From Arthrobacter bussei (GTDB lineage: Bacteria > Actinomycetota > Actinomycetes > Actinomycetales > Micrococcaceae), in assembly GCF_009377195.2 (NCBI RefSeq), contig NZ_VJXX01000001.1, positions 682,001 to 746,000 of the forward strand: DNA of 64,000 nt, read 5' to 3'. The position numbers were made by a program, and so were the translations under genes. The notes below the pieces were generated by a model. It searched no databases and had not been told where the DNA came from. It saw only the letters and a list, made by a program, of their open reading frames with translations. Below are positions 26,364 to 34,553 of this stretch, in pieces. Position 1 is the stretch's first letter. Each line of letters begins with the position of its first letter.

Positions 26364-26564
26364 ATGAAGACACTCATCGGCTCGATGGACGGGGAAGGAC
26401 CCGCCGCATCGCTGCAGGCGGTCGCGGAACTGCAGAGGGAGATCGGGCGGGCGGAGGCGGGGCTGGTCCGCAGGGCCCGTCAGGCCGGTCTCTCCTGGGA
26501 GGCCATCGCCCAGTCCCTCGGCGTCAGCAAGCAGGCGGTGCACCGCAAATACGGCAAGCAGTAG
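26364..26564 (+). CDS. Small helix-turn-helix protein
   Basis: A 66-residue protein. An N-terminal helix (AVAELQREIGRAEAGLVRRA) leads to an HTH (LSWEAIAQSLGVSKQAVHRK) with a short basic end. ATG 26364 is chosen over the in-frame ATG 26349 because GGAGGTGGAG lies at the right distance before it. It resembles stand-alone sigma-factor-like HTH proteins of actinobacteria. The upstream palindrome fits autoregulation, which is an inference. Confidence 0.75.
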   Translation: MKTLIGSMDGEGPAASLQAVAELQREIGRAEAGLVRRARQAGLSWEAIAQSLGVSKQAVHRKYGKQ

Positions 26565-26596
26565 CGCCGCCGCCTCGGCTCGGGTCGCTGCTCGAT

Positions 26597-27208
26597 GTGA
26601 CCTTGCATTCCCTGCCGCCGGCCGGGAAGATCGACGACGTGTTCGAATCCCCTCCCGGCTGCGTCCTGCCGGACGACGGCGGCGGGCTCTGCGGGCGACC
26701 GGTGGAGGACGCGCCGTTCGCCCTCTGTCCGGCGCACGTGGCCCTCGTCGCCGAATGGTCGGACACGGCGTCGGGAGTCACCGACCTCCTGCCTTCCGCC
26801 TGCCGTGCCTGCGGTTCGCGGCTCGGCGTCCGGTATCCGTCGGGCTGGGTGTGCGCTGCCTGCGAGTGGCCCGTCGGCGCGATCCTCGACGACGGCCTCC
26901 CACCCCCGAGGGTGGACGTCGTCTACTACCTCCGCTTCCGGGACCGCATCAAGATCGGCACCACCGCGAGCCCTCGCCGTCGCCTGGCGCGGATCTGGCA
27001 CGACGAGCTCCTCGCCTTCGAACGGGGCGACCGGCTCGTGGAACACCGCCGTCACGAACAGTTCACGGCCTCACGACGCGACAGGTCGGAATGGTTCACC
27101 ACGACCCCGGACCTCGAGGCACACATCGGGCGGCTGTCCGCCGGCGTCGTCGACCCCTGGGCACTGTATGCGCGCTGGCTCGGCGAAGCGGCGGCTCTGC
27201 GAGGCTGA
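26597..27208 (+). CDS. GIY-YIG-like nuclease family protein
   Basis: A protein of about 203 residues from GTG 26597; GTG 26639 with a GGGAAGA site is an alternative start. The N-terminal half has two Cys-rich pieces (CVLPDDGGGLCGRP; CRACGSRL with CAAC) that may bind zinc. The C-terminal half matches the T5orf172/GIY-YIG type: VVYYLRFRDRIKIGTTASPR, then RRRLARIW, with a later Glu/His-rich HRRHEQFTASR, SEWF. It may act on DNA or be an inactive relative; nothing nearby defines a role. Confidence 0.65.
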   Translation: MTLHSLPPAGKIDDVFESPPGCVLPDDGGGLCGRPVEDAPFALCPAHVALVAEWSDTASGVTDLLPSACRACGSRLGVRYPSGWVCAACEWPVGAILDDGLPPPRVDVVYYLRFRDRIKIGTTASPRRRLARIWHDELLAFERGDRLVEHRRHEQFTASRRDRSEWFTTTPDLEAHIGRLSAGVVDPWALYARWLGEAAALRG

Positions 27209-27244
27209 GCTGTTCCCCGATGTGCCGACCTGCAGGAGGACCTC

Positions 27245-27970
27245 GTGCCTGATGACATCTTCGAGCATCCGCGGCTCGCGGCGATCTACGACGCCCTCGA
27301 CCCGGACCGGAGCGACCTCGAACCGTATGTCGGCATGGTCGCCGAGTTCGACGCGGTGGACGTCGTCGATCTCGGGTGCGGCACCGGGGTCCTCGCGCTG
27401 CTGATCGCAGCGCAGGGCGCGCGGGTCGTCGGGGTGGATCCCGCCTCCGCGTCGCTCGGGGTGGCACGCGCCAAGGACGGCGCCGCGGCGGTCAGGTGGC
27501 TGCACGGTGACGCCGCGGTGATCCCCGAGCGCTCCGCGGATCTGGTGCTGATGACGGGGAATGCCGCCCAGGCGATCGTGGACGAGGCCGAGTGGCTCGC
27601 CACGCTGGCCCACGTGCACGCCGGCCTGCGACCGGGAGGCCGCTTCGTGCTGGAGACCCGGGTCCCGGAGGCGAGGGGCTGGGAGCAGTGGACGGAGAAC
27701 GAGAGCCGGACGACCACCGAGGTCGAGGGAACCGGTCCGGTGGAGAGCTGGGTGGCGCTCACCGACGTCGCGCTGCCGCTCGTCAGCTTCCGCTGGACCT
27801 TCGTCTTCCACCGCGACGGGCAGGTGCTCACCTCGGACTCGACGCTCCGCTTCCGGGGCGAGACCGACGTCCGACGCCAGCTCGACCGCACCGGATTCGA
27901 GGTCGACGACATCCGCGACGCTCCCGACCGGCCCGGGCGCGAGCTGGTGGTCGTCGCGCGTCGGCGCTGA
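27245..27970 (+). CDS. Class I SAM-dependent methyltransferase
   Basis: A 241-residue methyltransferase from GTG 27245 with a good GCAGGAGGACC site. SAM motif I is VVDLGCGTGVLALLIAAQGA, followed by VVGVDPASASLGVARAK and HVHAGLRPGGRFVLETRVPE. The C-terminal beta region (FHRDGQVLTSDSTLRFRGET) matches ubiquinone/menaquinone-type small-molecule methyltransferases more than RNA enzymes. The substrate is unknown. Confidence 0.88.
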   Translation: MPDDIFEHPRLAAIYDALDPDRSDLEPYVGMVAEFDAVDVVDLGCGTGVLALLIAAQGARVVGVDPASASLGVARAKDGAAAVRWLHGDAAVIPERSADLVLMTGNAAQAIVDEAEWLATLAHVHAGLRPGGRFVLETRVPEARGWEQWTENESRTTTEVEGTGPVESWVALTDVALPLVSFRWTFVFHRDGQVLTSDSTLRFRGETDVRRQLDRTGFEVDDIRDAPDRPGRELVVVARRR

Positions 27971-28173
27971 CGGGATTCCTCGCCGGCCGCAGAGACCTCG
28001 CGCTGCCACGCGCCGACCGATCCCGCTGCCTCGCTCGACGCGCCCCCCGTCCACGCACGGGCGCATCCTCCCACACGTCGCGACCCGACCCCGCGGCCCG
28101 GCTGCATCGACCCGGAGCCCGGAGGATGATGCCGGCTGCTGCTAGTCTGGCGCCACGCCGAGCAAGGAGCACA

Positions 28174-29301
28174 GTGGTACCGGAGATCGACCCGCAGAAC
28201 CTGCCGCCCCGGCAGATCGACCTGATCAACGAGGGCCGGAGGCTCGAGGGGATCGACATCACCCTCTTGGGCTACTTCGGTGGGCCCGAGCTGCAGGGCG
28301 CGTGCATCGGCCGCATGCAGCTCGACGAGGACGGCCAGCTGCCCGCGTCGAACTACGACTCCCCGGAGGAGCGGCTCCACGCCCTCGTCCAGGCGCAACT
28401 GCTGCGCGGCGCCCTCCGCCGATCCATCCCGATCGTCCTCGACGGCATCTTCGAGGACATCTTCGCCCTGCGCACCCTCGAGACCACCGACGGTGACGTC
28501 AGCGCCTACGTCACCTCGGCCGCGGCCCGCGTGGTGGACACCCTGCCCCGTGCGTACCGGTCGCACTACACCTCCGGCTTCCTGCAGCGCTTCGCCGTCG
28601 TGCTCTCCGAGGTCGCCGCGGAGTTCGAGCTGGGGTGGGACCGGGCGCGGACGTTCGCGCACGGGCTGGCGGTCTACTGCTTCGCCCGCAGCGGCGTCCG
28701 GCACGCCGACGCCAAGTACGGGACGAAGCTCGGGGCGATCGGGATCGACCGCACCGTGAGCGGGCTCCTGGAGGACACGGACGCGCTGCAGGGGACCTAC
28801 CAGCGCACGTCCGGAGAGGACGACGACGCCGCGTCGTCCTGGTTCACGCCCTACGACGCCGCGGCACGCGTGAATCCGTACCTCCATCCGGAGGGACAGC
28901 CCAGCACGGAGCAGATCGATCTCCTCGAGCACCAGGTGACCAGCGAGGTGCCCGAGAAGTACCCCGGGACCTCGCGGCAGGCGGCGCTCAGGAACGGTGA
29001 TCTCGTCGACATCAGCCCCTACGCCTCACGGCACTACTTCCTGTGCCCGGTCGCCGTCGAGCAGGCCGTCCTGGACGCCCTGGATTTCACCGGGCTCCCG
29101 CAGGACTCCGAGTGGGAGGATCTCCTCCTGTACATCGCGTGGCACGGGGCTGCCGAGCACCCCGCCTGGAAGAGTTACCACTACATCGCGCCCGGCTTCG
29201 AGGGCGAGAAGGCCTATGTCGCCCTGGTGGCCGGCATCGACGAACTGGAGTCGCCGGTGCTGACCATCCAGTACGTGGGAGAGGTCCTCGACGAGTCGTA
29301 G
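28174..29301 (+). CDS. Unrecognised 375-residue protein
   Basis: GTG 28174 follows a clear AAGGAG site. The protein has no signal peptide and no membrane segment. The sequence looks like a well-folded cytoplasmic protein: LPPRQIDLINEGRRLEGIDI, YDSPEERLHALVQAQLLRGA, KYGTKLGAIGIDRTVSGLLE, YPGTSRQAALRNGDLVDISP, and a C-terminal IQYVGEVLDES. I recognise no domain. It stands alone: the methyltransferase gene is 200 bases upstream on the same strand and the PfkB kinase is convergent, with a hairpin between. Confidence 0.7.
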   Translation: MVPEIDPQNLPPRQIDLINEGRRLEGIDITLLGYFGGPELQGACIGRMQLDEDGQLPASNYDSPEERLHALVQAQLLRGALRRSIPIVLDGIFEDIFALRTLETTDGDVSAYVTSAAARVVDTLPRAYRSHYTSGFLQRFAVVLSEVAAEFELGWDRARTFAHGLAVYCFARSGVRHADAKYGTKLGAIGIDRTVSGLLEDTDALQGTYQRTSGEDDDAASSWFTPYDAAARVNPYLHPEGQPSTEQIDLLEHQVTSEVPEKYPGTSRQAALRNGDLVDISPYASRHYFLCPVAVEQAVLDALDFTGLPQDSEWEDLLLYIAWHGAAEHPAWKSYHYIAPGFEGEKAYVALVAGIDELESPVLTIQYVGEVLDES

Positions 29302-29326
29302 GACCTGGGGGCCGCGACGGTCCGTG

Positions 29327-29343
29327 CCGACGGTTCCCGTCGG
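29327..29343. terminator. Hairpin between convergent genes
   Basis: CCGACGG-TTC-CCGTCGG is a perfect 7-bp stem 25 bases after the stop at 29301 and before the end of the convergent kinase gene at 29395. Confidence 0.5.
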
Positions 29344-29394
29344 TGCTCCCTCGGCCGTCCACCCGTCCCCGGCCGGTCCTCGGGGCGGCACCGC

Positions 29395-30534
29395 TCAGCC
29401 CAGGTCGCCGATCCCCTCGCGTCGCGCCTCCGCCGGGCCCGACGACGGCGCGGCGTCGGAATGCCGGGCGATGGTCGCCGAGGCCCGGCGCACGGCCTCC
29501 GTGGGGACGTCGGACACCAGGTCCTCGAGGAAGGCGTAGCGCCGCAGCCACTGCTTCCGGACGCCGTCGCGCCCTGTATTCACCCGGTGCCACCAGTCCG
29601 CGATGTCGCCCCACCCGGGCGCCGCCAGTGACCCGCCCACGTGCTGGACCGACAGGGAGGCGCACAGATTGGCGAAGCTCAGCCGGTCGGCGAGGGGGAA
29701 CCCGGCGAGGTCGCCCATGACGAAGGCCGCCCCGAAGCAGTCCCCTGCGCCGGTCGGATCGTAGGCCGAGACGGGGAGCGCCGGCACCCACTCCTCCTCA
29801 CCCGTCAGCGAGTCGATCGCGATGGCGCCCTGCTGGCCCACCGTCACCACGGCGACCGGCACGCGATCGGCGAGGGAGTAGAGCGCAGCCCATGGGTCCT
29901 CGGTCCGCGTGTAGGCCATGGCCTCCACGGCGTTCGGCATGAACGCGTAGAAGTGTTCGAGCGAAGCCAGCGTCTCGGGCGCCCACTCCCCCTCCGGGTC
30001 CCAGCCCACGTCGCCGAACAGCTTCGTCCCCGCGGCCGCGGCGGCACGCGCCCAGGGCTCCACCTCCTGCTCCACACCGACGACGGCGGCGCGGCACGAC
30101 GGCGGCGTCCCGATCAGTTCCGAGGCGCGCAGCGGCGACGGGTGCCCGTGCGTGATCATCGACCGGTCCTGGTGCACCGACAGGGACACGGTGACGGGCG
30201 AGTGCCACTGCCCGAACACCCGCGACCGCGAGAGGTCCACGTGCTCCTGGTCCTGCAGGACGTCCCAGTTGAACTGCCCGTACCCGTCATCGCCGAACGC
30301 GGCCGCGAGTGTGGTGCGCAGGCCCAGCCTGCTCGCCGCGATGGCCTGGTTCGCGATCCCCCCGGGCCCCGACCCCATCCCGTCGGTCCACACCTCGGTC
30401 CCCGGCGACGGCAGCTGCTCGAGGCCCGTGAAGATGATGTCGAAGAACACCTGCCCGGCGAGGAGGAGGTCGAACTCGGGGCCGTCCGGGCCGCGCGTTG
30501 CCGCCAGCGGATCGAACCGGTGCTGTGGGGACAT
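29395..30534 (-). CDS. PfkB-family carbohydrate kinase
   Basis: A 379-residue kinase from ATG 30534. It reads DLLLAGQVFFDIIFTGLEQL, GGIANQAIAASRLGLRTTLA, and the catalytic DPTGAGDCFGAAFVMGDLAG with its Asp general base. PfkB enzymes phosphorylate sugars or nucleosides with ATP. It diverges from the GH4 glycosidase gene; the start regions are about 107 bases apart, and an ATG on the other strand at 30533 nearly touches this start. The C-terminus is about 60 residues longer than ribokinase. The substrate is unknown. Confidence 0.85.
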   Translation of the reverse strand: MSPQHRFDPLAATRGPDGPEFDLLLAGQVFFDIIFTGLEQLPSPGTEVWTDGMGSGPGGIANQAIAASRLGLRTTLAAAFGDDGYGQFNWDVLQDQEHVDLSRSRVFGQWHSPVTVSLSVHQDRSMITHGHPSPLRASELIGTPPSCRAAVVGVEQEVEPWARAAAAAGTKLFGDVGWDPEGEWAPETLASLEHFYAFMPNAVEAMAYTRTEDPWAALYSLADRVPVAVVTVGQQGAIAIDSLTGEEEWVPALPVSAYDPTGAGDCFGAAFVMGDLAGFPLADRLSFANLCASLSVQHVGGSLAAPGWGDIADWWHRVNTGRDGVRKQWLRRYAFLEDLVSDVPTEAVRRASATIARHSDAAPSSGPAEARREGIGDLG

Positions 30535-30640
30535 GTACGGCACAATACTTGCAAGACGAGGGCAGCGGGCCACGAATGCCCGCACCACCACGGGCGGCGG
30601 AGCGCCGGCGGCCCCCACGATCACGGAAGCGGGTCCAGCA

Positions 30641-32104
30641 GTGCGCTCATCGATCGGACCGGGAGCCACCCTCGTGATTGTCGGTGGCGGCGGCTTCCGC
30701 GTTCCCCTGGTGTACAGGGCGCTGGCGGACGGGCCGTTCGCCGGCCTCGTGTCCGACGTCGTCCTGCTCGATGCCTCGGAGGGACGGGCGCGCGCGATCG
30801 CCCGGGTGCTGCAGGCGATGCCCCTGGCGACGGGGACGCCCGGCCCGACGGTCCGCGTGGAGACGGATCTCGCGCGCGCCCTCCCCGGCGCGGACATCGT
30901 CTTCGCGGCCGTGCGCAGCGGCGGGGCGGACGGGCGCGTGCTCGACGAACGCGTGGCCCTCGAAGCGGGCCTGCTCGGCCAGGAGACCGTCGGAGCAGGC
31001 GGGATCTCCTACGCCCTGCGCTCCATCCCCGACATGCTGCGGCTGGCCACCGCGATGCGGCAGCTCGCCCCGGAGGCCTGGCTGATCAACTTCACGAACC
31101 CCGCCGGGATGGTCACCGAGGCGGTCTCCGCCGTCCTGGGCCACCGGGTCATCGGCATCTGCGACTCCGCCTCGGGGCTCGTCACCCGTGCCGCCCGCGC
31201 CGTCGGCCTGGACCTCAGGGACTCGCTCGCAGGCGTCGACTACGTGGGCCTGAACCACCTCGGGTGGCTGCGCAGGCTCGACGCCGGCGCGTCGGCCGGA
31301 CAGGCACACGAGCAGGCACACGGGCAGGCACACGGGCAGGCACACGGGCACGACGGCGGATCGCCGTCGGCCGCAGCACGGGACGGCGACCGTCTGCCGG
31401 CCCTGCTCGCGGATCCCCTGCGGCTCGGCTCCTTCGAGGAGGGACGGCTGTTCGGGCCGGACCTGCTCGGCACCCTCGGCGCCCTGCCGAACGAGTACCT
31501 GTTCTACTACTACTTCCACCGCGAGGCCCTGCGCGCCATCCGGGGTGCGGACAGGACGCGCGGCGAGATCCTCCGTGATCAGCAGCAGGGCCTCTACCCC
31601 CGCCTCGCCGAGGCCGTCGACCCGTTCGGCGCCTGGGAGGACGCGCGACGGGAGCGCGAATCCGGCTACCTCGCCGAGGCACGGACCGCCGACGAGCAGC
31701 GGGACGAGGCCGATCTCGCCGGTGGCGGCTACGAACGCGTGGCGCTGCGGGTCATGCGGGCGCTGCTGACCGACCGGCCGGCCGAACTCATCCTCAACGT
31801 GCGGAACGGGACCACGTTCCCCGAACTCCCGGAGACCGCCGTCGTGGAGGTGCCGGCGGTCGTCAAGGCCTCCGGGGCCGCGCCGCGTCCCGCGGCTCCC
31901 CTGACCGCGCACCAGCTCGGGCTCATGGCCGCCGTCAAGGCCGTGGAGCAGGACACCGTCCGAGCCGCGGTGCACCGCGATCGCGAAGCGGCCCTCCGCG
32001 CCTTCGCCGGGCACCCGCTGGTCGACTCGTTCCACGCCGCGACGGCGGTTCTCGCGGGCTACGAGAGGGCGTTCCCCGCACTCGCGGAGTTCTGGGCCGA
32101 CTGA
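30641..32104 (+). CDS. GH4-family glycosidase (6-phospho-beta-glucosidase type) with a His-rich insert
   Basis: A 487-residue enzyme of the NAD- and metal-dependent GH4 family. Key motifs are ATLVIVGGGGFRVPLVYRAL (NAD), VGAGGISYALRSIPDMLRLA, NFTNPAGMVTEAV, GICDSASG (metal Cys) and DYVGLNHLGWL (metal His). The insert QAHEQAHGQAHGQAHGHDGG near residue 221-240 is a 12-base tandem repeat unlike the rest. GTG 30641 is selected; ATG 30533 in frame would overlap the kinase start. The 3' end overlaps the convergent aldolase gene by 46 bases. Natural substrates are 6-phospho-glycosides, which would need a PTS or the adjacent kinase. Confidence 0.85.
   Translation: MRSSIGPGATLVIVGGGGFRVPLVYRALADGPFAGLVSDVVLLDASEGRARAIARVLQAMPLATGTPGPTVRVETDLARALPGADIVFAAVRSGGADGRVLDERVALEAGLLGQETVGAGGISYALRSIPDMLRLATAMRQLAPEAWLINFTNPAGMVTEAVSAVLGHRVIGICDSASGLVTRAARAVGLDLRDSLAGVDYVGLNHLGWLRRLDAGASAGQAHEQAHGQAHGQAHGHDGGSPSAAARDGDRLPALLADPLRLGSFEEGRLFGPDLLGTLGALPNEYLFYYYFHREALRAIRGADRTRGEILRDQQQGLYPRLAEAVDPFGAWEDARRERESGYLAEARTADEQRDEADLAGGGYERVALRVMRALLTDRPAELILNVRNGTTFPELPETAVVEVPAVVKASGAAPRPAAPLTAHQLGLMAAVKAVEQDTVRAAVHRDREAALRAFAGHPLVDSFHAATAVLAGYERAFPALAEFWAD
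31301..31348 (+). repeat. 12-base tandem repeat inside the GH4 gene
   Basis: Four copies of CAGGCACACGGG lie in frame (the first ends GAG), encoding QAHE-QAHG-QAHG-QAHG. Copy number is likely variable. Confidence 0.9.
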
Positions 32105-32859
32105 TCGGAGGCGGCGCGGCGCAGGTTCTCGCGGAGGCCCGCCACGCCGAGCGCGAGCAGGGCCGTGTCCGTGGTTGAGGCGATCCAGTGGAAACCCGAC
32201 GCCGCGAGGAGCGCGGCCCGCTCCGGCGAACCGGCGTACGCGCCTGCGGTGATGCCGGCGTCGCGGCAGGCCCGGACGATCCTCGGCAGCGGCGCGTCGT
32301 CGTCGGTCGCCGCCAGCAGCTCGTCCACCTGCAGGCCCAGCGCCAGGGACAGGTCGAACGGCCCCACGAACAGCATGTCGACGCCGTCGACCGCGGCGAT
32401 GTCCCGGGCCGCGTCGAGTCCCGCGGCGGTCTCGATCAGCACGGCGCAGAGCGGTACCGCATGGGGGCCGGCGTCGCCGCCCGGGGCATGGACGGGCCGG
32501 CTGCCGTGGAGCGGACCCCAGCTCCGGGTACCGAGCGGCGGATAGTGGCTGGCGGACGACGCTGCCAGGGCGTCGGCGACACTGTCCACGAGGGGGACGA
32601 CGACGCCGTCGGCGCCCGCATCCAGGGCACGCCCGATCAGGGCGGGATCGTTCGCTCCGACCCGGACGAGCATCGGGGCCGAGCCCGCAGGGCGGTGGAG
32701 GAGCGCTTCGCGGAGGGAGCGGTCGTCGAAGTGCCCGTGCTGCGCGTCGAGGGCGACCCATCCGGGGCCCGCGCCGGCGAGTTCACGGGTCAGGCGGGAT
32801 TCGCCGAGCGTCGCCCAGACACCGAGCAGCGGATCATGGACGGTCGCATCGGCAGTCAT
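32059..32859 (-). CDS. HpcH/HpaI-family aldolase (2-keto-3-deoxy acid type)
   Basis: A 266-residue TIM barrel from ATG 32859; ATG 32880 is possible. Motifs are GPGWVALDAQHGHFDDRSLR (catalytic His region), LGTRSWGPLHGSRPVHAPGG (conserved Arg), CAVLIETAAGLDAARDI (metal Glu), and VDMLFVGPFDLSLALGLQ (metal Asp). These class II aldolases cleave 2-keto-3-deoxy sugar acids or 4-hydroxy-2-oxo acids to pyruvate and an aldehyde. The start lies 45 bases after the acetyltransferase stop on the same strand, so the two may share a transcript. Confidence 0.85.
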   Translation of the reverse strand: MTADATVHDPLLGVWATLGESRLTRELAGAGPGWVALDAQHGHFDDRSLREALLHRPAGSAPMLVRVGANDPALIGRALDAGADGVVVPLVDSVADALAASSASHYPPLGTRSWGPLHGSRPVHAPGGDAGPHAVPLCAVLIETAAGLDAARDIAAVDGVDMLFVGPFDLSLALGLQVDELLAATDDDAPLPRIVRACRDAGITAGAYAGSPERAALLAASGFHWIASTTDTALLALGVAGLRENLRRAASDQSAQNSASAGNALS

Positions 32860-32904
32860 GCTCCCATTGTGGCCCCCCATCGCCCCGGATTCCGAGCGTG
32901 ACGG

Positions 32905-33444
32905 TCAGCCCTCCCCATCGGCCGGTGCCGCCGGCTCGAGGAAGCGATGCATGATGTGCAGGCCCGTCGGGCCGAGGACGGGGTGGTGGAACGCACGGGG
33001 CACGGTGCCGACGATTCCGAACCCGAGCGACGTCCACAGGGCCACCGCCCGTTCGTTGGTCTGCACCACGGCGTTGAACTGCATGGCCGTGTATCCCCCC
33101 TCCCGGGCTTCTGCCAGCACGTGGCCGGCGAGGGCCCGTCCGACGCCGCGGCCCGCCGCCTCCGCGGCGACCAGGAAGGAGGCGTTGGCGACGTGCGCCC
33201 CCGGCCCTCCTCGATTGGCGTGCAGCTGTGCGGTGGCGATGACACAGTCCGTGGCCGGCTCGAGGGCGACGAACACCGTGAGGGTCGGATCGGGCCCCGC
33301 CGGTCCGGGGAGCCATTCCCGCCGGGCGGCTTCCTCGTCCATGTCCCGCTCCCAGCAGTAGGTCTCCCCCGCCCGGACCACGGGTTCCATCAGGGTCCAG
33401 AGGGCGGGCCAGTCGCCGGCCCAGGCCTCCCGGAAGCGCAGCAT
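32905..33444 (-). CDS. GNAT-family N-acetyltransferase
   Basis: A 179-residue acetyltransferase from ATG 33444, which overlaps the aldo/keto reductase stop by one base (TGATG). The acetyl-CoA site is VAAEAAGRGVGRALAGHVLA, followed by MQFNAVVQTNERAVALWTSL and GFGIVGTVPRAFHHP. The layout matches GNAT proteins of the PhnO/Pat type. The substrate cannot be given. Confidence 0.87.
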   Translation of the reverse strand: MLRFREAWAGDWPALWTLMEPVVRAGETYCWERDMDEEAARREWLPGPAGPDPTLTVFVALEPATDCVIATAQLHANRGGPGAHVANASFLVAAEAAGRGVGRALAGHVLAEAREGGYTAMQFNAVVQTNERAVALWTSLGFGIVGTVPRAFHHPVLGPTGLHIMHRFLEPAAPADGEG

Positions 33445-34490
33445 CAGCCCTGGCGGCCCTTCGTCCAGGTGTTGATGTCCGAGTCCACCGCGAACTCGTC
33501 GATCGCGTGCAGTTCCTCCGCAGTGAAGTCGAGGTTCTGCACGGCCGTCAGACTGTCCTCGAGCTGGCGGACGCTGGAAGCGCCGATCAGGGCCGAGGTG
33601 ACGGCGGTGCCCTTGGGCTGCGGACGGATGATCCAGGCGATGGCCATCTGCGCGAGGGTCTGCCCGCGGTCCTCGGCGATCGCGTTCAAGCCCCGGATGC
33701 GCCGCAGGTTGTCCTCGGACAGCGAGTCCTCGGACAGTGACTTGTGCGCGGCCGCGCGCGAGTCGGCGGGGACACCGTGCAGGTAGCGGTTCGTGAGGAG
33801 CCCCTGGGCCAGCGGCGAGAACGCGATCGATCCGGCGCCCGCCTGCTCGAGCGCCTCGGGGAGGTTCGGGGTGCCGTTCTCCACCCAGCGGTTGAGCATG
33901 GAGTAGGAGGGCTGGTGGATGAGCAGCGGGGTGCCGAGATCCCGCAGGATGGCCGCTGCCTGCAGGGTCTGCTCGGGCGAGTAGGAGGAGATGCCCGCGT
34001 AGAGCGCGCGTCCGGAGCGGACCGCGGTGTCGAGGGCACCCATCGTCTCCTCGAGGGGCGTCGCCGGGTCCGGCCGGTGGCTGTAGAAGATGTCCACGTA
34101 CTCGAGGCCCATGCGGCCGAGCGACTGGTCGAGGCTCGCCAGCAGGTACTTGCGGGACCCGAAGTCGCCGTAGGGTCCGGGCCACATGTCGTAGCCGGCC
34201 TTGCTCGAGATCACGAGCTCGTCCCGGAACGGGCGGAAGTCGTCCTTCAGGTGCCGGCCGAAATTCGTCTCGGCACTGCCGTAGGGCGGCCCGTAGTTGT
34301 TCGCGAGGTCGAAGTGGGTGACGCCGAGGTCGAAGGCCCGGCGCAGGATGTCACGCTGCACGTCGAAGGGCTTGTCGTCCCCGAAGTTGTGCCACAGGCC
34401 GAGGGAGACGGCGGGCAACTGCAATCCGCTCTTTCCCACGCGGCGGTAGGGCATGGAATCGTAGCGGTCTTCGGCGGGGTGGAAGGTCAT
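33444..34490 (-). CDS. Aldo/keto reductase, YghZ-like
   Basis: A 348-residue NADPH-dependent reductase. The catalytic tetrad is visible: Asp in THFDLANNYGPPYG, Tyr in NNYG, Lys in LVISSKAGYDMWPGPYG and His in IFYSHRPDP. The combination SAETNFGRHLKDDFRPFRDE with GYDMWPGPYG is characteristic of the L-glyceraldehyde 3-phosphate reductase (YghZ/GPR) branch, which removes L-GAP and methylglyoxal. It heads the run reductase-GNAT-aldolase on the minus strand. Confidence 0.88.
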   Translation of the reverse strand: MTFHPAEDRYDSMPYRRVGKSGLQLPAVSLGLWHNFGDDKPFDVQRDILRRAFDLGVTHFDLANNYGPPYGSAETNFGRHLKDDFRPFRDELVISSKAGYDMWPGPYGDFGSRKYLLASLDQSLGRMGLEYVDIFYSHRPDPATPLEETMGALDTAVRSGRALYAGISSYSPEQTLQAAAILRDLGTPLLIHQPSYSMLNRWVENGTPNLPEALEQAGAGSIAFSPLAQGLLTNRYLHGVPADSRAAAHKSLSEDSLSEDNLRRIRGLNAIAEDRGQTLAQMAIAWIIRPQPKGTAVTSALIGASSVRQLEDSLTAVQNLDFTAEELHAIDEFAVDSDINTWTKGRQG

Positions 34491-34535
34491 TTCCTCATCC
34501 TAGGTGAGCGGTACGTCACTCATCGTCCGCGGCAG

Positions 34536-34553
34536 GCACCCCTCACGGGGTGC
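34536..34553 (-). terminator. Hairpin overlapping the diguanylate cyclase stop
   Basis: GCACCCC-TCAC-GGGGTGC forms a 7-bp stem whose loop contains the stop codon of the gene at 34543. It may end that transcript. Confidence 0.45.

Noticed and set aside
31301..31348. Regular short repeats considered as a CRISPR-like array
   Set aside because: Units are 12 bases with no spacers and in frame within a glycosidase gene; no cas genes are present.
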